Of a DNA stretch of 64,000 bases, positions 17,931 to 27,711 are shown piece by piece (within the stretch, counting starts at the first letter, position 1; each line of letters opens with the position of its first letter). Where the stretch lies: positions 1 through 64,000 of the forward strand of contig NZ_CAJYCN010000013.1 in assembly GCF_913566895.1 (NCBI RefSeq), read 5' to 3'. The notes beneath the pieces were generated by a model. The model saw only the letters and a list, made by a program, of their open reading frames with translations. It was not told the DNA's origin and made no database searches. The position numbers and the translations under genes are program-made. The stretch comes from Listeria ilorinensis (GTDB taxonomy: Bacteria > Bacillota > Bacilli > Lactobacillales > Listeriaceae).

Positions 17931-18543
17931 ATTGGGAATAAAGTTGATCAAGTGTTAAGAGAGAGGAATGAAGATAGCTGACAATGATCGTTGTCATATT
18001 TTCTGCACTCTTCTCAAAGTCAGATTTTATCCAAAATTCAATTGTGGCAGCAATTCCTTTGGTAATAAAGATCAAAAAATTTTTTACATCCTGATTGTGA
18101 TATTCTGAAAAATTATTAGGTAAAGCTATAATAAAATGATTTTCATAGATTTGATACAGCCGATCAAAAAAGTAAGGATCCCCGTTTTTTCCCATGATCC
18201 GTGTTAGGAAAAGAGCATTTCTTTGAAAAAATTCCATATTTTTTAATGTATTCTCATATAGAAGATTTAATATATCTTCTTCATCATGTACTTCTTTTAA
18301 GAAAGAAGTGTTTTCAGAAAGAATGGACTTGAATTTTTCTAAAAACTCATTTTCAAGAGCCTCGAGCACGGCATACTTATCTTCAAAATGGTAATAAAAG
18401 TGCGCACGGCTAATGAATGCTTGTGCTGTAAGCTGTTTAACAGTGATTTTTTCAAACGGTGTAGTAGCTAAAATCTCCAAAAGGCTATTTTGAATCGTTT
18501 TCTTTGTAGGGATTAATTGAAGATTTTTTTCTAATTCAGCCAA
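17929..18543 (-). CDS. TetR-family regulator
   Basis: A protein of about 204 residues with an N-terminal TetR helix-turn-helix (TVKQLTAQAFISRAHFYYHF) and a C-terminal domain resembling TetR_C. TTG 18543 is preferred because AAGAAGGT lies just before it; ATG 18564 has no visible binding site. It is divergent from the WxL operon across a 350-base gap and may repress it, though no palindrome settles this. Confidence 0.8.
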   Translation of the reverse strand: MAELEKNLQLIPTKKTIQNSLLEILATTPFEKITVKQLTAQAFISRAHFYYHFEDKYAVLEALENEFLEKFKSILSENTSFLKEVHDEEDILNLLYENTLKNMEFFQRNALFLTRIMGKNGDPYFFDRLYQIYENHFIIALPNNFSEYHNQDVKNFLIFITKGIAATIEFWIKSDFEKSAENMTTIIVSYLHSSLLTLDQLYSQ

Positions 18544-18895
18544 ATATATTACCTTCTTTTGCATTGTTTTTGTAAGATATATTATTAATTATAACTGAAA
18601 AGAGTAATGTGAGATAGAGCGATTTTGAAGAAAATTTGTCTGAATTGTGTCTGGGAATAAAACGTCAAAATGTTATCAAGCATAGAAATTGTGAGAATCA
18701 AATTGTTTTACGGATAAATAATTTAGAGAAAAGAGAGTCGGACACTTTTGCAGGAAGTGTTTGGAAGATGAAAAAAGTATTGAATAAGAACTTGTGAATA
18801 TATAATATATAAAAGTGTTCTGCTGACTTTGATTGAACCTAAAGATTATTTGAAATTATCATATTTACAAAGTATTAACGAGAGAGGAAGACGCT
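18544..18895 (+). promoter_or_regulatory. WxL operon promoter region
   Basis: The AT-rich gap between the divergent tetR and WxL operon carries a good promoter for the operon: TTGAAT at 18780-18785 and TAATAT at 18803-18808 with exactly 17 bases between. The remaining 87-base leader contains no gene or clear hairpin. I see no tRNA or small RNA in the rest of the gap. Confidence 0.6.
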
Positions 18896-21280
18896 ATGAG
18901 AATTAGAATCATTTTTTTGACTGTCCTGATGATGATCATTTCAACTTTAGGAATCAGCACTTATGCACAAGAAACAAATGATGAAGATTTAATCCTGAGT
19001 TTATCCGAAAAAACTTGTCAAGTTAATGAAGAAGTGATGCTTCACGTGCAAGATCAACAGGAGGAGCGAAAAAGTCTCCAGTTCATTCTCCCAGAAAATA
19101 TCACTGCTGAGCTTAAACAGACAGAATCTGCAACACTTGAGCAGACAGAAAAGACATGGACATTAACTTGGAAAGAAAATCAAATCAAACAAACAGAAAT
19201 TCGACTAAAAGCAAATAGGGCAGGAAGCTATGTCATTCAGATAATGGATACGGAGCAGACACTTGCTTTAGATGTATCTGAGACAAGTGAAAAAGAGGTT
19301 CAGTCGAAAGGTCAACAAGAAAAGGATGAATTTTCTGGAATAAATACTAATGAAGAAAGTAGTTTGATTCAGCAGGGAGAGCAAAGTCATGTGGTTAAAA
19401 ATGCTGAAACAGATGATGGTTGGATAGAACAGACAACAGTCCCAATGTCTGAAATGACTGTAAATAATGAGAAAATCCAATATTATTTCGGTTATCGTGA
19501 GGATATTGGAAAGCCAGTGAATGATATGAAAGAGCGCTCAATTCCAGCTTTCGGTGTGCCACAATATGATCTCATCCAAACAAATGGGACTATTTATCAT
19601 GCTGCTAGAGAGTATTTATCTAGTTCAGATGTACAAACTTGTGAATCTTTATTTGATGTTACCTATAATAATATGGACACTATCACAAATCTTAAACTAT
19701 ATCTGAAACCTCTTGAGAATGGAAAAGAAATGCAGAAAGTAAGCTTTGATTCAGTGAATCCAGCATTTATCAATTACAGTCCGGGAGAGGAGAAACCAAC
19801 TTTACACTATGAAGTTGTGATTAAACCAAATGAGGATGGGACCTTAAGCTTGACGTATAATATGGAAAATATCAGTGCTGTATCTGCTAATGAAGCTATA
19901 TTAGGGTTAGAATTAGCCCCAGAAGCTAGCTCTCATGCGTTAGGGGAAGTTTATTATGCAGGGAATTACCGAGGGCTTTACGTAGAGGAAAAGAATCTTA
20001 ATGTGCGGTTAGCTTACGACTTTAAAAACCCGAATACAACGAATCCATTTCCAAATTGGAAAGCTGGTATCGTGTATTATCCGGGTACAGGTGCAGCTAC
20101 TATTTTGCAACCATCTGAAGCATTTAATGGCCGAAGTGGAACCGGTTTTGAGAATGATTCTGCCGCGGGTGGAACGGTTGCCTTCAAAAATTTTGATATA
20201 GATACGCTCATTCATGCAGGGGTATATGCAAAAACGATGCCAGTAACGCTTGAACAAGGACAAAAGATTTCAGCGACTTATAATCTTTCCTTTTATACCA
20301 TTCAGGAAAAACCTGAACTGGTTTTGGATCAAGCAACTACAGGAAATGAAACTATTCCATATTACGGAGATGATTTTGAAATCTCAGGTGTAGTAAAAGA
20401 TCAGAATCAAGGGGATCTTGAAGTTTACTATCAGATTGACAATGAGGAGATCAAAAAAGCTGCTTACGTTGAAAATACTGCTTATGCGTATCTTCATAGT
20501 GGCTATGACTACCACTATACGATTCCAAAAGAAGAACTGCGTGGCAAGACAAACCCGAAAATCACTGTCTACACGAAAAACCAACAAACTGGCGAGCTTT
20601 CAGAGTCGTCTATTGCAAATTTAGCCTATAACGATTGTATGGTAACGGTTCATTATGTAGATGAAGCTGGAGATCCGATCAAAGAAGCCAAAGTTTTTTA
20701 CGGGATGAAAGGCAGTAGTTACATGACGACCCCACCTAATATTTATGGCTACGCCTATGTTTTAACGGAAGGGAATGCGAGTGGGACGTTTAGCCAGACT
20801 CCTCAAACTGTGACTTTCCATTACAAAGGGCAGCTTTTATTAACTTCTGCCCCAATGAATGTTTTGCCTGATGATGATGTATTGCAGTTGTCTGGAAAAC
20901 CACAAACTTATGGCCTAAGACCGGATCAGGCTCTTACTGTCCAAGATTTCCGCCCAGAGGGAAGCAAGTGGTCGATCACGGCGCGCTTATCCAAAGAATT
21001 AACTTCATTTAGCACGCGTCATGTATTGAAGGACAGCCTATTCTTTTATCGTGATGGACAAGAAGTCGCGACGTTAAATGCCACAGATTCAGTCCTGATT
21101 TATGAAAAAACAACATCAGTTAAAAAAGAAATCACAGATGTTTCTAAAGAATGGGGGAGCACTGACGATGGGCTGATTTTACATGTTCAGCCAGGTACGG
21201 CGCGTTCTGAAAAATATCATGGCACTATTCAGTTTGCACTTCAAATGGTGCCGTCAAATACAGAGGAGGAAGAATCATGA
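18896..21280 (+). CDS. Large WxL-operon surface protein with MucBP domain
   Basis: A 794-residue exported protein with signal peptide MRIRIIFLTVLMMIISTLG (cleavage after TYA) and a Thr/Glu-rich N-terminal region. A large central domain is annotated in many WxL clusters as a surface beta-sandwich. A MucBP-like module lies near residues 580-640 (VTVHYVDEAGDPIKEA...FHYKG), followed by a C-terminal beta domain (EWGSTDDGLILHVQPGTA). There is no sortase motif, so retention probably depends on the other WxL complex members. It overlaps the next gene by ATGA. This matches the CscB-like large partner of cell-surface complex operons. Confidence 0.75.
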   Translation: MRIRIIFLTVLMMIISTLGISTYAQETNDEDLILSLSEKTCQVNEEVMLHVQDQQEERKSLQFILPENITAELKQTESATLEQTEKTWTLTWKENQIKQTEIRLKANRAGSYVIQIMDTEQTLALDVSETSEKEVQSKGQQEKDEFSGINTNEESSLIQQGEQSHVVKNAETDDGWIEQTTVPMSEMTVNNEKIQYYFGYREDIGKPVNDMKERSIPAFGVPQYDLIQTNGTIYHAAREYLSSSDVQTCESLFDVTYNNMDTITNLKLYLKPLENGKEMQKVSFDSVNPAFINYSPGEEKPTLHYEVVIKPNEDGTLSLTYNMENISAVSANEAILGLELAPEASSHALGEVYYAGNYRGLYVEEKNLNVRLAYDFKNPNTTNPFPNWKAGIVYYPGTGAATILQPSEAFNGRSGTGFENDSAAGGTVAFKNFDIDTLIHAGVYAKTMPVTLEQGQKISATYNLSFYTIQEKPELVLDQATTGNETIPYYGDDFEISGVVKDQNQGDLEVYYQIDNEEIKKAAYVENTAYAYLHSGYDYHYTIPKEELRGKTNPKITVYTKNQQTGELSESSIANLAYNDCMVTVHYVDEAGDPIKEAKVFYGMKGSSYMTTPPNIYGYAYVLTEGNASGTFSQTPQTVTFHYKGQLLLTSAPMNVLPDDDVLQLSGKPQTYGLRPDQALTVQDFRPEGSKWSITARLSKELTSFSTRHVLKDSLFFYRDGQEVATLNATDSVLIYEKTTSVKKEITDVSKEWGSTDDGLILHVQPGTARSEKYHGTIQFALQMVPSNTEEEES

Positions 21281-21636
21281 GGAAAATTGCTAGGCCATTT
21301 TTATGGATAGCTAGTCTCAGCTTTATTTTATACATGCTCTCACTCTCTGTTCAGGCTGAAAGTTACGAGCCATATTCATCCAATGCCCAGATCGGCTTTT
21401 ACGGCACATATGAACCATCAGCTCCAGATAAAGAAAGGCATCCAGACACACCGTATGAAGTCCCTACACCTGCGACCCAAATCAATGGGGAATCTGCTTC
21501 TGTCAGTTCTCCTGAGTTTATGCATCTGCCACAAACAGGTGATACGAAAGAGCACAGCTTGATTTTACTTGGTTTAGTGCTCCTTAGCGCAGGTTACTAT
21601 ATCTATCAAAAAGGAAAAATAGGAGGAAAACAATAA
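21277..21636 (+). CDS. Small LPXTG cell-wall-anchored protein (CscD-like)
   Basis: A 119-residue exported protein with a signal peptide, a Pro-rich middle, and a sortase A signal LPQTG at residues 84-88 followed by a hydrophobic helix and the tail KGKIGGKQ. Small LPXTG proteins of this type occur in WxL operons and are thought to tether the complex to peptidoglycan. It overlaps both neighbours (ATGA upstream, TAATG downstream), indicating translational coupling. Confidence 0.85.
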   Translation: MRKIARPFLWIASLSFILYMLSLSVQAESYEPYSSNAQIGFYGTYEPSAPDKERHPDTPYEVPTPATQINGESASVSSPEFMHLPQTGDTKEHSLILLGLVLLSAGYYIYQKGKIGGKQ

Positions 21637-22430
21637 TGAAAAGCGTCAAAATCACAGTAGCAGCAGGAGTTGCCTTGAGTGCGTTACTACCAGTTAGTTA
21701 TCAGGTGTTTGCGGAAGATTATTCTCGTGAACTCCAAAGCAATGCAATCGTGGAGTTTGTACCCGATGAAAGCGGAACAGACCCAGTCGACCCGATCAAT
21801 CCCGATCCTAATAATCCAGTCAATCCGTATGATCCATCTACAGATGATCATGAACCGGAAGACGGCACAGCTGGTCCGTTAAGCATTGACTTCGCTTCCA
21901 GTTTAGACTTTGGTAAAAATAAAATCTCCAGTGCGGATCAAACGTACTATGCCGAAGCACAATATTATTGGAATGATGCCCACAATGATAAAGATACGAC
22001 CAATCCGCGTCCAAACTATATCCAAGTATCAGACAAACGCGGCACAAATGCTGGCTGGACGCTGAATGTGAAGCAAGAAGGCCAATTAAAGAATGCAACT
22101 GCTGATAACGGTACTTTGACAGGCGCCGAAATCAAATTGACAAACGGCACAGCGAAATCTAGCGGGACAGCTACAGCACCAGTCACTTATGATGTGACAC
22201 TTGATCCAAGCGGCGCTAGCTCGAAAGTAATGGATGCCAAAGACGGTGTCGGAGCTGGGACATGGGTCGATGCGTTTGGAAGTATCAGTGATGTTGAGGT
22301 AGAGGGCGAAACGGTGAAGAAAAATACCGCCATTACACTGACGATCCCTGGCGCTACGCCGAAAGATGCAGCTAAATACAGCACAAAGCTAACATGGACA
22401 CTGACAGATGTTCCAGGAAATGACAACTAA
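21636..22430 (+). CDS. WxL-domain surface protein 1
   Basis: A 264-residue exported protein with a signal peptide cleaved near FAED, a Pro/Asp linker (DPVDPINPDPNNPVNP), and a C-terminal WxL domain defined by GWTL (Trp141) and TWTL (Trp254). WxL domains bind peptidoglycan non-covalently. It is paralogous to the next gene (shared GPLSIDFAS / GPLSLDYAS). Confidence 0.9.
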   Translation: MKSVKITVAAGVALSALLPVSYQVFAEDYSRELQSNAIVEFVPDESGTDPVDPINPDPNNPVNPYDPSTDDHEPEDGTAGPLSIDFASSLDFGKNKISSADQTYYAEAQYYWNDAHNDKDTTNPRPNYIQVSDKRGTNAGWTLNVKQEGQLKNATADNGTLTGAEIKLTNGTAKSSGTATAPVTYDVTLDPSGASSKVMDAKDGVGAGTWVDAFGSISDVEVEGETVKKNTAITLTIPGATPKDAAKYSTKLTWTLTDVPGNDN

Positions 22431-22469
22431 AGAGCAAAAAATTCAGGTAAAAAAAAGGAGATTAGCATA

Positions 22470-23228
22470 ATGAAAACATTCAAACTGACTACTGCGAGTG
22501 TGTTACTTCTAGGTACAACCCTTGGTATTGGGAGCCTTACAGTTCAAGCGGATGAGATTACACAGGTACATGATACACAAGCTTTTGTGACTTTCAAGGC
22601 AAGCACAGAGCCAGTCAACCCGGTCAATCCTCTTGATCCCGATGAAGATGTAACACCGGTCAATCCAGATGACAGTCCAACTGATGGTGGAACAAACGGA
22701 CCGCTTAGCCTAGACTATGCATCTAATTTAGATTTTGGAGAGAATGTTATTTCAACGCAAGATAAAACCTATCAGGCAAAAGCTCAAAAGCTAAGTGACG
22801 GTAGTTATGTACCCAACTATGCGCAGGTAACCGACAATCGTGGAACATTGAAAGGCTGGAAATTGAGCATCAAACAAAATGCCCAGCTGAAAACAGCAGA
22901 AAGCGAATCTCTAACAGGCGCTGCAATCAGTTTTAATAATGCTGAACTCGCTTCGATTTCAGCCTCGACAGCACCAGGAACCGTGACGAGCAGCTTTACT
23001 TTAACACCAGGTGTTGAAGAAACACTTCTAGTAGCAGGTGAAGGCGAAGGTGCTGGAACCTGGGTTTACCGCTTCGGTACTGATGCCAACATTGATAGCT
23101 CGAAAAAAACTACGGACAGTGTTACTTTGTCTGTTCCGGGTTCTACAGAAAAATTGGCTAAATCCTACTCTGCCAGCTTAACATGGACTTTGAAAAATGT
23201 TCCTGAAAACGAAGAAACAGGAGCATAA
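22470..23228 (+). CDS. WxL-domain surface protein 2
   Basis: A 252-residue paralogue of the preceding protein: signal peptide ending VQAD, a Pro-rich linker (EPVNPVNPLDP), and a WxL domain with GWKL (Trp130) and TWTL (Trp239). The pair suggests tandem duplication followed by divergence. It has a good AAGGAG site upstream. Confidence 0.9.
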   Translation: MKTFKLTTASVLLLGTTLGIGSLTVQADEITQVHDTQAFVTFKASTEPVNPVNPLDPDEDVTPVNPDDSPTDGGTNGPLSLDYASNLDFGENVISTQDKTYQAKAQKLSDGSYVPNYAQVTDNRGTLKGWKLSIKQNAQLKTAESESLTGAAISFNNAELASISASTAPGTVTSSFTLTPGVEETLLVAGEGEGAGTWVYRFGTDANIDSSKKTTDSVTLSVPGSTEKLAKSYSASLTWTLKNVPENEETGA

Positions 23229-23301
23229 AGAATAATAGTGGAGGAGGCAGAGGAGAAAGTTACTTCCCTGCCTCTCTTTTCCATTCATCTAGGAGGAACT
23301 T

Positions 23302-24390
23302 ATGAAAAAAATGATTCTTGGCTTGATGGCAATTTTGCTGCTGATCAGCCCTATTTTGAGCTTAAGCAGGAGCCACACTGTGCAAGCTGCAGCAATGAAT
23401 TTTAGCGTTGAAACGATTTTGCCTGATAATCAGCAAGACAAAGACCAAAGCTATTTTGATTTAAAAGTAGCCCCCAGTCAAAAGCAAACCCTGACGCTCC
23501 AACTATACAATGATACAAATAAAGATGTAACAGTGATTTCGAATGTCCACACGGCTGTTACAAACCTGAACGGTGTGGTCGAATATGGTGGTTCCAAGAG
23601 CCAACCCGATCAATCGATTCCAGCTAAAATGGAAGATATCTTAAAATTGCAGGAAAAAGAAGTTGTCGTCCCCAAGCAAGGTACTGCTCAAGTCAGATTG
23701 GATTTGACTATGCCGGAACAGAGCTTTGATGGCATTCTTGTTGGCGGCATCAGCTTACAGGAAAAAGAAAAGAACGAAGCGAATGAAGAAACAGATAGTG
23801 AGGGGCTTTCAATCGAAAACTTATATGCCTATAATGTTGCCGTAGTGCTGCAAGAAACCGATATTGCAATTGATCCAAATCTTAAAATGACCGAAGTAGA
23901 GCCGGCACAAATCAATGCTCGCAACGTTATTAATGCAACACTAGTCAACCCAGAGGCGCGCTTTTTAAACCAGCTGTCTGTTGATACAAAGATTACTAAA
24001 AAGGGCGAAAAAGAAGCGCTTTACAAGTCTTCAAAGAAAGGTATGCAAATGGCGCCCAACTCAACATTTGCTTATCCGACAGCACTTGATGGGAAAGAGT
24101 TTGAACCGGGCATTTATACGATGGATCTTACTGCCAAATCTTCCGGTAAAACGTGGCATTTCACACAGGATTTTGAAATCAAACGGGATGTTGCAAAAGC
24201 GTATAACGATCAGGATGTTACAGTTGAATCAGATCACACATGGTTGTACTTTTTGATTGGCGGATTGATTCTACTCGTGTTGATTCTGATGCTCATCTGG
24301 TGGATCCGTCGCAAGATGAAGAAAAAAGAAGCGGAACACAACCAATTAAAAGCTGAGCTCGAAGCTTTAAAAGAAACGAAACAAGACTAA
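23302..24390 (+). CDS. WxL-interacting protein (DUF916-DUF3324)
   Basis: A 362-residue membrane-anchored protein with signal peptide, an N-terminal DUF916 beta domain (MNFSVETILPDNQQDKDQSY), a DUF3324-like second domain (NPEARFLNQLSVDTKITKKG), one C-terminal transmembrane helix (about 312-332) and a basic cytoplasmic tail. Proteins of this family bind WxL proteins and host or wall ligands, and complete the WxL complex. Confidence 0.9.
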   Translation: MKKMILGLMAILLLISPILSLSRSHTVQAAAMNFSVETILPDNQQDKDQSYFDLKVAPSQKQTLTLQLYNDTNKDVTVISNVHTAVTNLNGVVEYGGSKSQPDQSIPAKMEDILKLQEKEVVVPKQGTAQVRLDLTMPEQSFDGILVGGISLQEKEKNEANEETDSEGLSIENLYAYNVAVVLQETDIAIDPNLKMTEVEPAQINARNVINATLVNPEARFLNQLSVDTKITKKGEKEALYKSSKKGMQMAPNSTFAYPTALDGKEFEPGIYTMDLTAKSSGKTWHFTQDFEIKRDVAKAYNDQDVTVESDHTWLYFLIGGLILLVLILMLIWWIRRKMKKKEAEHNQLKAELEALKETKQD

Positions 24391-24416
24391 ATTTTGCACT
24401 GTGAGGAGGAAGGAAA

Positions 24417-24848
24417 ATGAATGAGTTTCAGCAGTTGTATAACTGGCAAGAAGTCCGGCAGCAGTTTCATCCGAAAAGATTGTTCGCCCTATGCCAGGCA
24501 AATTTATCTGCAGAGTTGCGCTGTGTCAAACAGAATGAACTTTTAATGACAAAAGGAACGATTTGTTATCTTCTAAAAGGAACTGCTCAGCTAAATTGCA
24601 AACAGAAACTACCCATTAATTTGACAAAGGGAACATTTTTAATTTCTCCTTTGCATCAGTGCGCGGAATCAAGAGAAACATTTACCTCTTTGCATATGCA
24701 AACAGACGGGGAGATCCTTCTTTATCAAGCGAAAGCCTTCGAACAGTTGATTCGAAGTCTTCAGGAAGGCTGGCTATTTTTATATGTACAAGAACAAATT
24801 TTTTATCAGCGGTTGGAAAGAAGTATAAGAGATGGGGAATATCAATGA
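24417..24848 (+). CDS. Crp-like sensor domain protein without HTH, copy 1
   Basis: A 143-residue protein resembling the cyclic-nucleotide/cupin barrel of Crp-family regulators (LLMTKGTICYLLKGTAQLNC, then INLTKGTFLISP) but ending before any winged-helix domain. It follows the WxL gene by 26 bases and overlaps the next gene by ATGA. It may act by protein contact with the next gene's product, since neither has a DNA-binding domain. Function unknown. Confidence 0.6.
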   Translation: MNEFQQLYNWQEVRQQFHPKRLFALCQANLSAELRCVKQNELLMTKGTICYLLKGTAQLNCKQKLPINLTKGTFLISPLHQCAESRETFTSLHMQTDGEILLYQAKAFEQLIRSLQEGWLFLYVQEQIFYQRLERSIRDGEYQ

Positions 24849-25243
24849 AAAGTCAGCAGTGGTCAAATTTGACTGCCCATGATCTGGTAAAAGAACTATT
24901 ACTCGATCCAAGAATCTTTCATCAACGAATGACTTTTCAACAAGATGAGCGATTATTTCCGCAAGACGAGGATTATCTATATTATATTCAAAAAGGAGCC
25001 ATTTGCGGAAAACACGAAAATGGTAGTGATCATGATTTTCAATCAGGTGACTTTATGGATATGCGTTATATTTTGCCAGGAGAAGTCGCTCCTTGCCAGT
25101 ACGTAGCAAAGCAAATCAGTAAAGTGATCGCTTTGAAGAAATGGGACGTATTATCATATATTATTGGCCAAGGAGAAGCATGGTTCTTAGTGGATCAGCT
25201 TCACCGCGCACATCAAAAAGATATTGAGCGGTTTTTATCATGA
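24845..25243 (+). CDS. Crp-like sensor domain protein without HTH, copy 2
   Basis: A 132-residue protein starting at ATG 24845 in the ATGA overlap. It has the same barrel pattern as its neighbour (FQQDERLFPQDEDYLYYIQK, SGDFMDMRYILPGE) and again no helix-turn-helix. A tandem pair of HTH-less Crp-like proteins is unusual; they may form a heterodimeric sensor. A longer frame from 24659 lies inside copy 1 and is rejected. Confidence 0.6.
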   Translation: MKSQQWSNLTAHDLVKELLLDPRIFHQRMTFQQDERLFPQDEDYLYYIQKGAICGKHENGSDHDFQSGDFMDMRYILPGEVAPCQYVAKQISKVIALKKWDVLSYIIGQGEAWFLVDQLHRAHQKDIERFLS

Positions 25244-25434
25244 CATCGTTTTTATCTGCTGTGTCTTTTTCTGATAAGCTAAAAAAGGCGTCAACTAACA
25301 GAACAGATATTGCTGTCTAGAACTGAGAAATAGTGAATGGTTCTACGGCTAGCCTCAGACGGGACGATTCTTCTGAGTGTTGATATTTTGCTAAGAAAAA
25401 ACACGAACTATGAGTGAATAAAAAGACATAATAA

Positions 25435-25487
25435 AAAACAACTTCGCATCTCTCTTTTTAGTAGAAAGATGAAAAGTTGTTTTTTTA
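25435..25487. terminator. Bidirectional terminator
   Basis: The stem AACAACTT..CATCT / AGATG..AAGTTGTT ends in a seven-T run on the + strand and an A-rich stretch on the other side. It serves the WxL operon and the converging DUF4064 gene. The preceding 190 bases hold no gene I can see. Confidence 0.8.
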
Positions 25488-25492
25488 TGGAA

Positions 25493-25888
25493 TTAAAACT
25501 CAGTTGGTACTTTACGTGCTAGACACATAATTCCCGCAATAATTGCTAAAACACCTGGAACAATCCAAAGTAGTCCAAGTAAGAAAAATCCAACAGCACC
25601 AAGTACTAAAATTAAAATACCGAAAACTTTTGTATTCTTTTTGATCATAAATGCAAAAATAAAGAGTACTACACCTACAATAAGTGCAAGCACAGCTACA
25701 ACGACTGTCATGCTACCGGCAGCAGCAAGTGCTTCTGTATCTCTAGCAGTAAAACCAGCGCCTGAAGAAATCTCTGGAGAAGAGAGTGCCGCTAGCATTG
25801 TACCACCTAATATCCCAAATAGTCCTGCAATCGCACCGGTAATTCCGGCAATCAAAGTTAAAATAAATTCCGCTTTCCGTGGATTCAT
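25493..25888 (-). CDS. DUF4064-like four-helix membrane protein
   Basis: A 131-residue membrane protein with four hydrophobic segments, beginning MNPRKAEFILTLIAGITGAI. The pattern RKxEFxLxLIxGIxGxxxG marks DUF4064. The function of the family is unknown. The N-terminal half of the prophage protein at 48489-49502 has the same layout. A GGAGGGATT site precedes the start. Confidence 0.75.
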   Translation of the reverse strand: MNPRKAEFILTLIAGITGAIAGLFGILGGTMLAALSSPEISSGAGFTARDTEALAAAGSMTVVVAVLALIVGVVLFIFAFMIKKNTKVFGILILVLGAVGFFLLGLLWIVPGVLAIIAGIMCLARKVPTEF

Positions 25889-26208
25889 AAAAAATCCCTC
25901 CTTTTTTTAAAATTCTTGTTTAGTATATCATAGATTAGTCTTTCTTATTTGAATAATTTGTGAAAGTTTTGCTTATAAAACTTGCTAAATCCTCTATTTT
26001 AACTATAAATCATTACCAAAGGTTGCTATTTTTAAAAGTTACGTTATAATAAATGTGACGATTTTGTGAACACATAATCTGGATTAGAGAAAGACCATGA
26101 GTATGAAAAGCCTTTCTTTTTGTTTTTTATCTTGAAATAACACTTTTTAGTATAATCTAGCCTTGTAATGGGTAAAGAATAGTAATTTATTGAAAAGGGG
26201 AACTTATT
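25889..26208 (+). promoter_or_regulatory. pss operon promoter and leader
   Basis: This gap has no gene. A candidate promoter reads TTGCTA (26023-26028), 16 bases, TATAAT (26045-26050), and would give a leader of about 150 bases. A second TATAAT lies at 26151-26156 without a good -35. In the leader, AGAAAG (26088-26093) can pair with CTTTCT (26112-26117), which is followed by a T-rich run. This is a weak terminator-like hairpin that could act as an attenuator, but the stem is short and the call is tentative. Confidence 0.4.
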
Positions 26209-27711
26209 TTGTCTGAACAAAGACGAACAAGCTGGAAAATCCATGTCAAGCAACTCCAACAAAAGATTACACCTGCTGTTTTCAGTGTCATTCTTTTGGC
26301 AGCCATTGGAATCATCATACTTTTTATTCCCCCATATATCGGTTTAGCAGACAATGGTGACTTTTTTCGTGCTTATTCCAGCAATGGCTTGTATCATAAT
26401 CAGCCGGGTTACGATGCGATGCAATTCGGTTACTTCGTGAAGGAATTCGGCATCTATCAATATTTTAATGAAAATCAAGTAGCGATTTTGTCTTCTCAAG
26501 GTTTGTTGATCGAAGCGGCGATTGCTTTGAATTCATTGTTTATTCATGACGGAACTTTTGATGTGCGGTTTATGGCTGCTATCCAAATGCTTCTTTTATT
26601 AGGCGCCGTTTACATGTTCGTGGAGGCTCTTACAGTTCGCTTTAAAGGGTTCTTTGCTTATTTGAGCGCATTCATAGTCGTGCTTGTTTTTGGTGATACA
26701 GCGTATATTGCTTACCTCAATTCTTTCTATAGTGAAGGAATGATGATGATCATGGCGCTTTACTTGGCGGGAGCCCTACTTTTAATGTACCAAAAACGTT
26801 ATAATGATTACTTTTTGCTGGGTGTTTTTTTTGTTTCTAGTATCCTGCTGATTACCTCTAAACAGCAAAATGCACCGTTCGGAGTGATTATTGCTATTTT
26901 TGGCTTATTACTTCTTTTTATCCGACATGAGAAAAAGTTTCGAATTGTAACAGGTAGTCTTTTAGGGCTGATTTTTGCAACAGGTGTCGCCATGTATGTT
27001 TTTATTCCACAAGAGTTTGTGACGATCAATCAGTATCAGACCATGACGCGTGGCATTTTACTTAAATCAGACTCGCCAGAAAAAAGCCTTGAACAGATGG
27101 GCATTGATCCAGAGTTTTCCTTATTAAAAGGCACGACCTATTTTGACAAGTATAAAATGATCGACCCGGACAGTGAATGGATGCAAAAGAATTTCTATGC
27201 GCATTATGGTTTTGTACCAGTTCTGAAATTTTATTTAACTAATCCGTCTGAATTATACGCAATGCTAAACCTTTCCGCAGAACATGCCTTTACGATTCGA
27301 CCGCTTGAAATGGGCAACTATGAAAAAAGCGTTGGAAAAGCTTTTGGTGAGAAAACAAGCTTTTTTACCACCTATAGTTCCTTGAAATATGCTCTTTCTC
27401 CTCCAACTTTTGCTTTTATTATTTTGTGGGCCGCTGTTTTCCTAATCAGTTACGGTCGCGGTTTGGGACAGACTTTTCGAGAACGGGATTATCGCGGGCT
27501 TTTACGGTTGGATTTAGTGATGATGCTTTTGATGATTGGTTTCAGTGTTCTTTTGATTACGATTGTTGGAGACGGGGAGGCCGACCTTGCAAAGCATGAG
27601 TTTATGTTTAATATCTGTTTTGATATTTCGATTGTGATGATGGCGACTTCACTTCTTCATAGTCTGTCAAATAAAGCTGAGAAGAGGGAGGCAAAGCATG
27701 AAAATAATTAA
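26209..27711 (+). CDS. pssA: PssA: membrane protein of the Pss exopolysaccharide system
   Basis: A 500-residue integral membrane protein with about nine hydrophobic segments and a large external loop (about residues 280-370). Its place ahead of a deacetylase-like protein, a cellulose-synthase-like GT2, a BcsB-like subunit and a GGDEF-derived protein matches the Listeria Pss operon that makes the ManNAc-Gal exopolysaccharide. The start is TTG 26209 after AAAAGGGG. The role of PssA is not firmly known; galactose decoration or export are possibilities. Confidence 0.8.
   Translation: MSEQRRTSWKIHVKQLQQKITPAVFSVILLAAIGIIILFIPPYIGLADNGDFFRAYSSNGLYHNQPGYDAMQFGYFVKEFGIYQYFNENQVAILSSQGLLIEAAIALNSLFIHDGTFDVRFMAAIQMLLLLGAVYMFVEALTVRFKGFFAYLSAFIVVLVFGDTAYIAYLNSFYSEGMMMIMALYLAGALLLMYQKRYNDYFLLGVFFVSSILLITSKQQNAPFGVIIAIFGLLLLFIRHEKKFRIVTGSLLGLIFATGVAMYVFIPQEFVTINQYQTMTRGILLKSDSPEKSLEQMGIDPEFSLLKGTTYFDKYKMIDPDSEWMQKNFYAHYGFVPVLKFYLTNPSELYAMLNLSAEHAFTIRPLEMGNYEKSVGKAFGEKTSFFTTYSSLKYALSPPTFAFIILWAAVFLISYGRGLGQTFRERDYRGLLRLDLVMMLLMIGFSVLLITIVGDGEADLAKHEFMFNICFDISIVMMATSLLHSLSNKAEKREAKHENN

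Noticed and set aside
24659-24844. Long N-terminal extension of the second Crp-like protein
   Set aside because: It overlaps the first Crp-like gene out of frame, while ATG 24845 sits in a standard ATGA overlap and gives a family-like start.
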